The notes: generated by a model from the sequence alone, not told the origin. A stretch of DNA of 64,000 nt from Telmatherina bonti (GCA_933228915.1 OW121827.1:8794619-8858618); one strand, 5' to 3'. Counted from the stretch's first letter, positions 1 through 10,994 are shown. A program made the numbers and translations.

Positions 1-984
1 TCAGGTCCAGACATAAAAACAAGATGTTCAGGTTGAAGGAAAACCAGCTGCTTTGGAATAAAACATGTTCATCATTAAATGGAATATTATTTAATATGCT
101 GTGTGATCTGAACCTTCATGAGTCCATCATTCAGTCCTCCATCAGAGGACCTCAGAAGGGTTAATCACTCCTTTGTGGACAGCATGGTAGATTATAAACA
201 AGAGCAAAGTTCTACAATGTGACTTATGGAGTCAGAAAATATTGGAAAACTAAGATCAGAACGTTGGTTTAACACATCTGTATATTTGCAAATCCGTCAT
301 GGAGGTAACAGGGAAACACATGACTCTTAAAGGGACAGTACACGATTTACTTCCATTCTTTATTAATGCAGGATTGTTGAAGAGGTTATTAAATGATCCT
401 GAAACACACTTTGTGGATTCATCATGTGATTGTAAACAGTTCTTAAATCTACTTTGTAAAGCAGCTGCTACAGCTGTTGTGTTGCTGAATAAACTAAATT
501 CATGGGAGGAGTTTGTACTCTGTGCAGACGACATGTACAAACAGCATCTATAACCTCATAAAATAAAAGGCAGGAGATGAGAATGTGAGGTCAAACTAAC
601 CAGCTGCAGACGATACTCTGATAAAAACTACAAATACACACTTTAAATCCACATTATTGATGTTTATCAGGTTTTAAAAGGTTCTCCGTCTCATTGATTC
701 TTATACAGTTTCCACTAAAAGCTGCATAAGAGTCAGAGATCTGCAGCTTCTGCTGGAAGATGTGCAGAAATGATTGTTTTCATCTCATTATTAACTGTTG
801 CTGCAGTCAAGATGGATTTGATGAGAAAAAGTATTAAAAGTTGCAATTCAGTGTTCAACCAGCAGGAGGAGGAATAACTCCACTGAAACGTAAAGATCAT
901 GAGGAAAATGTGTGTGTTGGTGTGTTTTCTCTGCGTCTGCATCTTCTGCACTGTTAGATACGTTTTGCTGGAAACAAAAAACAT

Positions 985-1692
985 CCGACCGTGATTGGGG
1001 GCCAGAAATTGACACCCTGGTCTTTCTGTTCTGGCCGACCAGCGCCAGCTCTTCCCGTGTGGTTGCCAGGGCTTTTGGAATGCCTCAGGCAACCATTCAC
1101 CGAGCCGTGCACAGGGTGAGTGGAAAGATCGCCGGCCTCCTCTACCAAGTGGGCCGCCATCTGACTGCAGAGAAACTCCCTCACCTGGGTTGCCCTCTTC
1201 ATCCATCTAGCTGGGTCTGCTGCCTTCAGCCGAGTGGTGGGGACGATTGATGGTTGCCATGTCCAGGTGAATCCCCCTGCAGAGGATACTGCCTTTTATT
1301 TTAACAGAAAGCTGTTCCACTCAATCCAGCTGCAGGCCATCAGCGACGACACTGGGAGGTTTCTGGACGTCTTCGTGGGATACTGTGGGTCAGTTCATGA
1401 TGCCCTTGTCCTGCAGAACAGCCCCATCTACTACCAGCAGTCCTACCCCCCACCATGTTACTGCATCCTTGGAGATGGTGGCTACCCCTGCTTGTCACTG
1501 CCCATCTGCCTCGTGACGCCTTGCAGGCACCCTTAACCCGAACCCAACCACCTGCAAGCTTGCTACAACTGCTGCTTGTCAAAGGCCAGATGTGTTGTGT
1601 AGAAGTCTTTTGGGATCCTAAAGACCGGCTAAAGGTCCATCTTCTTGAAGGCTCTGGAGGTTGGCGTGAAGTATGTGCCAGAGGTCATGGTC
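985..1692 (+). pseudogene. PIF/Harbinger transposase relic (HARBI1-like, DDE_Tnp_4)
   Basis: This is a dead transposase of the PIF/Harbinger class, which cuts and pastes DNA with a DDE catalytic triad. The N-terminal helix-turn-helix-like part (RVVARAFGMPQATIHRAVHR) is read from about 985 to 1195. A frameshift near 1195 moves the core to another frame: GTIDGCHV carries the first Asp, GYCGSVHDALVL the second, then LGDGGYPCL. Three in-frame stops follow, at 1534-1536, 1600-1602 and 1630-1632, before the recognisable tail RSIFLKALEVGVKYVPEVMV. The stop at 1600-1602 falls where the family has its catalytic Glu. The relic ends abruptly at an L1 sequence near 1690. Family assignment is strong; the element's own ends were not found. 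Confidence 0.85.
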
Positions 1693-3641
1693 TATAGAAG
1701 AAGAACTGATAAATTTCCCTCTCCCCTCGTTAATAAGAGACATAAACCTTTCCAATAATTATATGACTAATCTCCCTCCTTGGGTAAAAGTTCCACTGAA
1801 CATCTGGAAAAATATACAGAAGAATAGAGAATTTGAACAAAACACACAAATATTACGCTGGACAGCACATGACACAATTCATACCTGCTAAATTAGACAG
1901 AATTAGATTTAAAAACTGGGAACGTCTAGGAATCATTTCATTCTCAGTGTAAGAAAGCCCTACAGGTCAAAGTCCAACAGCACCCTCTGCTAGTGGAGAA
2001 TTAATGTTGTTGCAACTTGTTGGGGCATGTCCAGCCACACTGACAAGCAGCAGGCCAGCTCACAAGCAGACTCTGGGACGCTACCAGGACTTTCTGTGTG
2101 CTTTTGTGGTTTTGTGTGCGTTCTTGAGGAAATGTTAGTGCATTCCAGTTCTTAGTTCTTGATAATCTTATCGCTACCTGAGTTTGTGATGTTTTATGGA
2201 AAGATTTATGTGAGTTTGAGTAAACTAAATGGCCTGTGACAGTAGTAGTTAGCTTTGCCCTTATTTGCTACTAATGCAGCCAATTTGGATGCTCATAGAG
2301 ATTGTTTAATTATGCAAATTAAGCTTGAAACGCCAATATTGCAACTCAGTTTGTTGTAATTGTGACCATGCTTGACTAATTATATTTAATTCAAGTAATG
2401 TGGTCTTGCTGTTAGTTATGCTTGTTTCTGGTCATATTTCTGTTAGGCTTGTATTGTTTCTCTGCTAATATTACACTGGTGCTCTCATATTCTGTTTTAG
2501 AAGCAGTTTTTATATAAGCTGTGACATTTGAAGATCTTTAAAATCCTATGCTAATTCAGTTGTTCATTTGTACATATTTAACTGAGTAATCTTGAGTATG
2601 TTGTGATACGTCTTTATTATTCTATTTTCAGGCCACACACACACACACACACACAGACACACTTATGTAAAGATCTTCAACACCGGAAAGGCCAATGCCA
2701 ATCTTCATTAAAGAAGATAACCTGATCTCTCCTTTCAAGTGCCTTGATTCTCTAACCGGGATCATAGTCCATAATCTGCTGCCTCAACCAGCAATCCTGT
2801 TATTTCGAGGCTCACCCTCGAACACTCAATAATCACAGATAATAAAGGACTAATGACCTTCCAACAACTTAAAAACCACTTTAATCTCAAGAAACAACTT
2901 TTTCAGATTCCTCCAGCTGAGACATTATTATAACAAAAACATTAAGTGGACAACAGAGAAAGGTGTGTACGTTATTAAAATATTTATGGAGGGATATGAA
3001 GGTAAAGTCAATAGTAAACGGATTTCCAAGCTGTATGCATCCTTGCAGCAGGAGAGGGGTCGCTCCACCACATATGTCCAAGCCAGGTGGGAAAAGGAGA
3101 CTAATGCAAAGATCGATGAGGAGGACTGGCTTCACATCTGCACAACACAGTCATCCACTTCAAGCTCTGGCTGGTGGAGAGAGTTTGCATGGAAAAATAT
3201 CCTGAGATTCTTTCCGACCCCAAAGATCAGAGGGTCCCAAACCAACAGGCCTGAGCTCGGTCACTGCTGGAGGATGTGTGGCAATACGTCAGCAGGTCAC
3301 TTCCACATTTTCTGGGAATGTCCTACACTTTCAGTGTTGTAGGGGACGTGATTAATGAAATCAGATCAATTTTAGGCCTTCATATAGGATCTTCTTTCAT
3401 TCTTTTATATCTGGGGAATCTGCCAGCAGAGTTAAAGAAACAGGACAGATACCTGTTACAAATTCATAAAATCAGTTGCAAAAAGGCAATAACCAGAAAA
3501 TGGCTCGGTAAAGAACCCCCCATCTATCTCAGTTTTTGATATAATGTTCCATCAATGGAACGTTTGACCTTCTCTCTGAGATATGCAAGTAAATGTGAGA
3601 TATTTTGGAAACCCTGGACAACCTATTTGAACTTAAAGTAG
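1690..3641 (+). pseudogene. L1-clade LINE ORF2 C-terminal fragment
   Basis: This is the 3' part of an L1/Tx1-type ORF2, downstream of the reverse transcriptase core. Visible pieces are PPWVKVPLNIWKN and RFKNWERLGIISFS before 1947, then MTFQQLKNHFNL and FFRFLQLRHYYNK, the cysteine/histidine patch CWRMCGNTSAGHFHIFWECP (about 3267-3325), and KKAITRKWLGKEPP (about 3480-3520). The last part is in another frame, so a frameshift lies near 3330. A stop at 3639-3641 fits the natural ORF2 end. The fragment is 5'-truncated exactly where the Harbinger relic stops, as expected if a truncated L1 landed in the Harbinger gene. It is interrupted by the insertion at 1948-2835. Confidence 0.8.
1948..2835. mobile_element. 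LTR-like insertion inside the L1 fragment
   Basis: About 890 bp with no coding capacity separates two L1 ORF2 pieces that belong together. It begins TGTAAGAAAG and may end CAATAATCA, so it has the TG...CA form of a solo LTR. A TATA-like TTTATATAAGC sits near 2509-2519 and a (CA)n tract at 2633-2663. No convincing target duplication was found (CTCAG on the left against CACAG on the right), so the ends and the LTR identity are tentative. The same insertion is at the same site in A2 and A3, so it predates the duplications. Confidence 0.45.
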
Positions 3642-5397
3642 CAGCTAGTTTTACCCCATGCAGTTGTATTTGTACTGGGTAAATTTATTGTTTTATCAGT
3701 CAAATCTTGATTCAATGGGAGGTTGAAATGATCTGTGATCGGTTGATTTGGTCTAGCTTGTAATTCCCATTTGACTGGTCATGCCTGCAGGGATCGGAGG
3801 GGGGGGGCTCTACACGCATGCTTCATTCACGCCAGAGCTGCTGCAGGTGAAGCATCGTGTCTTGAGTCTTTCTCAGTATATGCCCGTTCCAGGATTTGAC
3901 TCCAGCCCAGGTTCCAGGGTATAACACATTACTTTGCAATCTGAGAAATGAAATCTTCCCCTTTGCTGCTGCCAAGAGCCTTTTTGAATAGGAAGTATAA
4001 AACACTTTATTTGAACGTTGTGGCCTGTGATCCACAACTTCTGCTAATTCATGACTTTCTATGTGCCAGACCTGAACTGACCCTGTCTGCTATTGTTGCT
4101 GTGGTTATTGGTCTATTTTCCCCTCTTACATATTTAAATACCTGAAAACAAGAAAAACAAAAGTTTTTTTGTTTTTAAAAAAGTGATGTATTTCAGTATG
4201 TAGAGCATATTTTGATGCCATACGTTACTAAAGCATCAGATTTAATGAAAGCTGGACGTTTTCCTGACTCTAACATCTCATTCCAGTTGCTCCTCTAAAC
4301 CTCTCTGACCTTCACATATGGATTTAATTTGAGATGATTTAACTAAAAGCAGCAACACTGTGTTCCTCTCTGCAGTTATTTTTATCATCTATTAAAAAAC
4401 TGTCAAAATCAGGTGAATGAATTGACAACATTTTCCTTGTTGTTTACAGGAAGAAAGAAAGGAAGATGTTTCCAACAAGCAGCAGACTTAAAGTTCTGCT
4501 GATGTAACAGAGGAAGCGTCCTGTTACCATCCATCCTCCATGACTCCAGACATCAGATGGATTTTCCACATCAGACCAACTCTTCCACTACAACTAGACG
4601 GACTCTGTATCCTGATGAGGGACATTAAATAAAGCTCCTCTGGGAGCCAACAGGTTTCCTCTCAGTCAGAAACGTCTGAACGGGAAAGTTTCTCTTCAGT
4701 CTGACAGAGATTTTCCTTCTCTTCAGGAATCTCTGCAGCAACAGGTTCCCACACATCTAAAGACCAGAGGAAACGTTGCTTTTATTCACTTCATTCAATC
4801 AGATATTTACCTTTTATTTCAGCTTCTATCATATTTATGTTTTTTTCCATTTATATCTTTATCTTATAACGTTTATAATATTTTTCCTTTGTCAGAATCT
4901 CGATCCCAATGACAGGAAAACACTGTCTAAAATATAAAATATGCAATATCATACTTAATGCAACATATAGTTTAGAAAACACTGCATATGAGCAAAGCTT
5001 CATACAACATTTCATATTATCTTTATGAACAGCAAAATCACAGATGAAAAATCCAGATTACAGGTGATACTGCAGATTAAAATGCATGATTTTATGCAGA
5101 GAATAAATAGCAGCTGTGTTTAAATGTCTTTAGTCAAATTTTAACGTGTCAAACTGAAACTTTTCTTGATAATTTTACTTAAAAAGTTGATAAAAAAGGA
5201 TTTTTATTCGCTGTGAAGTATTGACAGACAGAAAGTAACTGGTAAGCCATGTACTGTTTTAGTTGTTCGTAGGAGAGACATTTCTGAAATAAATGAAATA
5301 TTAAATGAAAGTGGTCATTTGAGGAGATGAAGTTCTTTATGTAGCATTAGAAACTTCTCAGCAGATATCTAATGGTTACTTTCATCTCTTTCAATCT
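3642..5397. other. Non-coding: L1 3' region and duplicated TRIM-upstream DNA
   Basis: No gene is recognisable. Positions 3642 to about 4177 are probably L1 3' untranslated and flanking sequence. From about 4178 to 4315 the sequence matches 50566-50702, next to TRIM unit 3, which marks a return to the ancestral locus after the Harbinger-L1 composite. Several short open frames here do not resemble known proteins. Confidence 0.7.
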
Positions 5398-5464
5398 GAT
5401 GAAATGAAATGAAAAATACTTTATTAATCCCCAAAGGTGAATTCATTATTGTAGTATATAATAA

Positions 5465-6877
5465 TTAATTTGAGGAGGTTTTGTTCCGGAGGCTGATGGC
5501 TGCCGGGAGGAATGATCTTCTGTATCTTTCAGTCTTGCATCGGACCTGAAGAAGCCTCTCACTGAACACACTTTGTTGTTTCATCACTGTGTTGTGGAGA
5601 GGGTGTGAAGAATCCTCCATCATCTTCATCAGCTTGTGCAGCATTCTTCTTTGGACAATCAGCTCCAGCGGCTCCAGAGTTACTCCAAGCACAGAAGCAG
5701 CTTTCTGGATCAGTTTGTTGATTCTCTTCAAGTCTCTGGTTCTGATGCTACTACCCCAGCAGATGCTGCAACGCTGACTGCACTCTCCACAACAGACTTA
5801 TAGAAGATATGCAACATCTTGGTGCAGACGTTAAACCATCTCAGCTTCCTTAAGAAGTACAGTCTGCTCTGACCTTTCTTGTAGATGTAGTCAGTGTTGC
5901 ATTTCCAGTCCAGTTTGTTGTCCAGCTGAACTCCAATATACTTGTATTCCTCCACCACCTCCACCTCCTCTCCCAGGATGGAAACAGTGCTTTGTTTCTT
6001 CTTCTTACTCCTGAAGTCAACAATCATCTCTTTTGTTTTGCTGCTATTTAATATGAGATGATTGTCACCGCACCATTTAACAAACTGACTGACCAGTTCT
6101 CTGTACTCTGCTTCTTGTCCATCACTGATACACCCCACAACTGCAGAGTCATCAGAGTATTTCTGCAGATGACAGGACTCAGAGTTGTACTGGAAGTCTG
6201 AGGTGTACAGAGTGAAGAGGAATGGCCAGAGTACAGTTCCTTGTGGTGCACCAGTGCTGCTGACCTCCATCTCAGACACACAACCTTTCAGTCTCACAAA
6301 CTGGGGTCTGTTTGTGAGGTAGTCATAGATCCAGGTGGTTGTGGAGGTATCCACCTGGAATTTATGGAGCTTCTCACATAACAAATCAGGCTGAATGGTA
6401 TTAAAAGCACTTGAGAAATCAGAGAACATGACCCTCAGAGTGCTGCCTGAATGGTCCAGATGAGAGTGTGCTCTCTGGAGCAGGTATATGATGGCATCTT
6501 CAACCCCAAGTCCATTACGATATGCAAACTGTAATGGGTCCTGAAAGGTGTTTACTTGCTTGTTGAGGTGAGCCAGTAAGAGTCTCTCCAGGACTTTCAT
6601 GATGTGAGATGTCAGGGCAACTGGTCTGTAGTCACTTGGTTCAGCTGGTTGTGTTTTTTAGGCACTGGAACAAGGCAGGAGGTTTTCCACAGCACTGGGA
6701 CTCTATTTAGTCTCAGACTGGTGTTGAAAAGGTGCTGGAGAATCGGACATAGTTGTTTTGAGCAGGTCTTGAGAACTCTGGGACTGACACCATCTGGACC
6801 TGCAGCCTTGTTCTGGTTCAGTTTCTCAAGTTGCTTCTCAACCTGATTGCAGGAGACAAACGGTGGAGGTCTCAGGA
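5465..6877 (-). pseudogene. L2-type reverse transcriptase and C-terminal domain
   Basis: Reverse transcriptase motifs are clear: DYRPVALTSHIMKVLERL at the start, then VMFSDFSSAFNTIQP with the first catalytic Asp, GAPQGTVLWPFLFTLYTSD, and YSDDSAVVG, the YxDD box. The tail LKRINKLIQKAASVLGV to RYRRSFLPAAISLRN is typical of this clade, with its stop at 5465-5467. Two frame breaks are visible, one near 5775 between core and tail and one near 6655 in an A-rich stretch. Upstream of that break the frame reads KLNQNKAAGPDGVSPRVLK, the usual lead-in to the domain. It is not functional as it stands. Confidence 0.85.
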
Positions 6878-8150
6878 CAAGGGCGTAGCCATCATTTTGG
6901 AAGTGAGGGGGACAAATTGCTTAGATCTATAGAATGATTTGTCATCCTCTCGCATTCAATCAATCAATCAAAACCTTAATTGTAGAGCACTTTCACATAC
7001 CACAAAGTAACCAAAGTGTTGTACAGGTAAAATAAAATAAATCAACATTAATAGCATAAAAATAAAAACAGTTGAAAGAAATTTAATCTCAAAATCCCTT
7101 TCAGTTTTTCTTCTTAGTCAGTTATAGAGTCATTCTAAGGCTGAACTTTAGTTATAATTTCTCCTGCTGTGAAGACCATCCATGTCCATTCCTGCTGCTG
7201 GCCTCTGGACCACTTTCTCCACCCTCATCCTGCTCCTTTTATTGTAGAAAGATTTAAAAACATGTGCAAAACAACTTCTGTGCAGAAATGATGAAGGAAT
7301 GGCTTCATTCATGGGGGGTAAATTAGCAAAAAAATCAAGCAAGGATATTGTTTCTTTAGAACAATGTTACGTCCAATATAGGTAAAAAGTACTCATCCAA
7401 ATAATTACTTGAGTAAGAATAAAAATGTATCTAGAAGAAAAACTACTAAAATGCTGTGTAGTCTAACATCTGATTTTATTCATCAAATAACATTATTCCA
7501 ATTATTCAATCAAAATAATAACCAGCAATCATAAAACTCATTTACTTTAAACTTTAACTACCGCAAAAATGAATTCAATCTTTACAAATATACCAGTCAA
7601 AGGAACAAAAATACATTTATATTCTTATTTTCTACCCAGAAGTGAGTAATCATAGAAAGGCTTAAATAGTAGCCTAATTTTACTTGAGTAAAAACAGCTT
7701 ATTATAACTTTAGAATAATAATACTCAAGTAAAAACAGTTTTGCAACAAAACAACTGCCAATAGTACAATTTATCCGAAAAGTAAATGTAGATACCACTA
7801 CCTCTCCCTTAACTAGTTTGCCTAGCTAATTTAATTTCCATCTATCTTTCATCTTTTAAAATCCACATGGTGACATTTACAATACAGAACGTCTGAACAT
7901 GTTAGAAGATGTGAATAACACCAAAGACAGGCTTCTCCGTGACCACACGGTGTTTGTTGTTTGCTGCCGTAGCTTCGCCTCGTGATGCGTTCAGGTGCGG
8001 CTCGGAAAAACACCTTTCAGCATGTAAAAAAAGTAATTAAGTGGTTATAACGGCTGTAAAAAGTGCGGGGGACATCTCTTACAGAGCTTCACAGATGCGG
8101 GAAGTGCGGGGGACATGTCCACCGTGTACCCCGCGTCCGCTACGCCCATG
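6878..8150. mobile_element. Non-autonomous hAT element with 8 bp target duplication
   Basis: The element starts CAAGGGCGTAGC at 6878. Its right end, read inverted, is CATGGGCGTAGC ending at 8150, giving 12 bp terminal inverted repeats with one mismatch. It is flanked by the perfect 8 bp direct repeat TCTCAGGA at 6870-6877 and 8151-8158. An 8 bp duplication with CA-starting inverted repeats is the signature of the hAT superfamily. Removing it joins two halves of the L2 reading frame. The 1273 bp interior has no transposase-like frame, so it must have been mobilised in trans. Confidence 0.9.
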
Positions 8151-8158
8151 TCTCAGGA

Positions 8159-8949
8159 TGTCCTGATGTGGAGGGAGATGAAGCTGTGTTCTGGTCCATG
8201 ACTGAGCTGCAGGGTGACAGATTGGAGGCGTGACAGGAAAGCAGTGGGCTTATGGAGGGTGTGTGGTCTGTTGGGCTGGAGGTAGGGGGTGAACTGAACC
8301 TGTTGAAGAATATGTTCAGCTCATTAGCTCTGTCCAGACCTCCATCAGGCTGGTCCCCCTTTAACTTGAAGCCGGTGATCTTCTTCATTCCAGACCACAC
8401 ATCCCTCACGTTATTCTGCTGGAGCTGACTTTCTAACTTCTTCCTGTAGTCCTCCTTGCACTTCTTAGTTTGTGTTTTAAGTTGTTTTTGTGTTGCCCTC
8501 AATACCTCCCTGTCTCCATCCCTGAAGGCTTTCTTTTTGATGTTCAGCAGCTTTTTCAGGTCACTGGTGATCCAGGGTTTGTTATTGGGGAAGCACCTCA
8601 CTGTTCTTGTTGGGACGATGCTGTCCACACAGAAGTTTATGTAATCTGTCACACACTCAGTCATGGCGTTGATGTCGTCTCCATGAGGTTCACAGAGGAC
8701 GTTCCAGTCTGTAGCCTCAAAACCTCCTCTAAGAGCATCTTCAGATTCAGCGGACCAGATTTTGATAGTCTTTGTTATGACTGGTTGCTGCTGAACGATG
8801 GGCTTGTAGGTGGGAGTGAGAAGAACCAGATTATGGGGAGATCTTTCAAAAGGAGGCAGGGCAGAACAATTCTTTGCATTTTTAATATTAGCATAAAATA
8901 AATCCAACATTTTTTTTCTCTGGTGGAGCAGCTGACAAACTGTTGTCAT
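8159..8949 (-). pseudogene. L2-type LINE endonuclease C-terminus and linker
   Basis: About 260 residues continue the L2 polyprotein upstream of the hAT insertion. KMLDLFYANIKNA and LVLLTPTYKPIVQQQPV match the end of an apurinic-type endonuclease in this clade. NNKPWITSDLKKLLNIKKKAF and VWSGMKKITGFK match the linker before the reverse transcriptase. The frame is open up to the hAT boundary. The N-terminal endonuclease residues are missing because the element is cut off at 8949 against gypsy sequence. Confidence 0.8.
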
Positions 8950-8954
8950 GTTGG

Positions 8955-10353
8955 TAGAGTTGCAGAGAGGGAGACATTGTTAAGGTATCCACAAGCAGTC
9001 ATCATTGAAACTGACCAGAAACCACTTATTTTGCTGTTTAAAAAGCCGCTTAATGACTGCCTGCTGCGGATACAAAGAACGATGTTTCATCTTCAACGCT
9101 ATACTCTGGATGTCATGTACACATCTGGCAAGCTGATGTTTACTGCAGACACGTTATCCAGAGCTGCTGATGCAGGAGAGACATCCAGCACTGGCAATGA
9201 GGAAGTGCTGGATGCTTATATAAACGTGATCACAAGTGCGCTACCAGTTGCAGATGCCAAGATGGAACGTATTAGATGTGAAACTAAAAGAGATGAGACA
9301 TTTAAACAACTCAGAGAGACCATCATGGCAGGTTGGCCTAACTCAAAACAAGATTGTTCTTTTAACATTAAGGAGCACTGGAACTGCAGAGCAGAACTGT
9401 CTGTAGTTGATGGAATCATCTTTAAAGGAAGCAGGACAGTGATTCCAGCCAGCCTCCAAAGAATACATAAAGGACATCTTGGGGTTGAAAAGTGCAAGAA
9501 AAGAGCACGTGAGATGACGTATTGGCCACGACTCAATCAGGACACAACCAATGAGGTTTCAAACTGCACAACTTGCTTGAAGTATCGAAGCAACAACCCA
9601 GCTGAGCCGTATCGACCACATCAGATACCAGACAGGCCATATAAAAAGGTTGGTGTGGACTTGTTCTGTTTGGCAGACAAACACCATGTTGTAATAACAG
9701 ACCACCATTCATTGTTTCCACAAGTGAGCAGACTGCACACTTTGTCAGGAGCTGCTGGGAAAAGTGCTCTGAAATCCACCTTCTCCAGACACGGAGTGCC
9801 GGATGAAGTCTTCTCGGATAATGGGCCACAGCTCTCTTGTGTGAGTTTTCAGCCTTTTGCTGAAGAGTGGAGCTTTGTCCACTCAACATTGAGTCCCCAT
9901 TACCCATAATCCAATGGTTTAATGGAAAAGTCTGTACAAATAGTTAAAAGGCTGATGCAGACAGTTAAGGACAGCGGAACAGACTTCCACCAGAGCTTGC
10001 TGGTGTACCGCTCTACGCCACTGGAGAATGGTAGATCACATGCACAACTCCTCATGGACCGGAGACTTAGGTCCAACCTTCCAGTTCATGACAGCCTTCT
10101 AAAGACAAAGGAAGGTGAGAATGTGAGGAGACTCAAAGAACAACAAAAGGCACACCAGAAGGTCTCCTATGATCGACACACACAGTATTTGCCTTTGTCT
10201 TTGAGGCTCAAAGACAAAACGGATACACGGGCAGAGAGAGCAACGGTTCTGCATGAGGTTCAACCAAGACCATTCAACATTCAGACAGAGGATGGCACAG
10301 TTTTGAGACGGAGCGGAAGACATCTTCTGAAAGAGGCAGGAGCTGGATCTTAA
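8955..10353 (+). pseudogene. Ty3/gypsy pol remnant: RNase H end and integrase
   Basis: This is the 3' part of a Ty3/gypsy pol gene. IIETDQKPLILLFKKPL and MFTADTLSRAAD are from the end of the RNase H-like domain. The integrase follows: zinc-binding HKGHLGVEKC...CTTC (about 9463-9575), then VGVDLF and FSDNGPQ with the two core Asp residues. A stop codon at 9907-9909 breaks the integrase just before MEKSVQIVKRLMQ, where the core Glu lies. The C-terminal stretch ends at 10351-10353. Gag, protease and most of the reverse transcriptase are absent because the left side is cut by the L2 boundary. Confidence 0.85.
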
Positions 10354-10994
10354 GGGACTGAAACTGAGAGACAACCAACAGTTGACGACCCATCTCTTGA
10401 AGCAAGTGAAAAAGCCAGTCCTGAGAGCATCGTCAAGACAAGTGAAGGTGTGACAGACGTAAAGCAGAGGTTCCTATGCAATTTTTATAATTCAGTGCTA
10501 ATTGGTTTGCTTTGTTCTCTATTTCTTAGAGGGAGACAGTCAGCAGAGGCTCCTGTATGTTTTGGTTTCTTCAGGGCTCCAGTATGGGGAGTCACGCTCT
10601 TTTTCCCTCATTCATTACAGACAAGTGAACGGGAGAACTGCATGGTGTGTTATTCACTCTTCCCCTTATCACCTTTTTTTAAGGTAATTACCTCAAAAGA
10701 AAGTGTGGAAAACAGTGTGCATTTTATTTGTGACTTTGTTTCATCAATGTAATTTATTGGATGTATCCAGGAAATATGTGTTGCATCATTCTGTTTGGAG
10801 AGCTATTGTTTAGCTAACCTGATCGGTAAACAAGCTAACTGCTGGAGACCTCGTGGTCCGTTTGTAGGGTCCGACAGTCGGGTTATTAGTAGCCCTAAAG
10901 TTCATGCTATGTTTTTGTGCTGCAGGAAGTTGTTGTTTGTTGCTAAAACAAAGAGTGTTAAGAATGCATTAGAGGACAGGTGTTCAATGGTAAG
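10354..10994 (+). mobile_element. Gypsy 3' internal region, left of the L1 insertion
   Basis: This non-coding or decayed sequence follows the gypsy integrase. Part of it, about 10720-10994, matches an inverted copy at about 33010-33283. The match continues on the far side of the L1 insertion at 16028, which shows that the two flanks were once contiguous. No envelope-like gene was recognised. Confidence 0.7.

Larger units (their letters stand above)
1..5684. repeat. Segmental duplication block A1
   Basis: Position 1 onward matches 21080 onward (A2) almost base for base, and from about 1471 it also matches 57958 onward (A3). Shared content, in order, is about 970 bp of non-coding DNA, a Harbinger-L1 composite, 1.2-1.8 kb of non-coding DNA, and the 3' end of an L2 element. 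Homology to A2 and A3 stops at 5684 inside the L2. Relative to A1, A2 lacks about 3888-4943. Positions 1-970 hold no gene I recognise; in A2 the same DNA lies directly upstream of a TRIM gene, so here it probably marks the upstream side of a TRIM gene left of the window. Confidence 0.93.
5398..8949 (-). mobile_element. L2/CR1-clade LINE, 5'-truncated, split by a hAT element
   Basis: This is a minus-strand non-LTR retrotransposon. Its 3' end, at the left, carries a short GAAAT-type repeat followed by TTTATTAATCCCCAAAGG, a tail common to fish L2-like elements. Reading leftward from 8949, the frames give the end of the endonuclease, the linker region, the reverse transcriptase and the C-terminal tail. 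At 8949 the element stops within its endonuclease domain and gypsy sequence begins. The insertion at 6878-8150 separates the linker from the reverse transcriptase. Confidence 0.85.

Noticed and set aside
256..553. Overlapping frames on both strands conserved between 256-553 and 21335-21632
   Set aside because: Conservation follows from the segmental duplication. Neither frame resembles a protein, and differences do not favour synonymous sites.
733..1206. Minus-strand frame of 157 codons opposite the Harbinger relic
   Set aside because: It is the antisense shadow of transposase coding sequence, with no domain of its own.
1977..1997. Possible CTCF-like motif CAGCACCCTCTGCTAG in the LTR-like insertion
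   Set aside because: It departs from the core at a key GC position. The sites at 25863 and 62370 are far better matches.
3823..4145. Frames on both strands downstream of the L1 fragment, conserved in A3
   Set aside because: No domain is recognised, and the segment is absent from A2. Most likely L1 3' flank.
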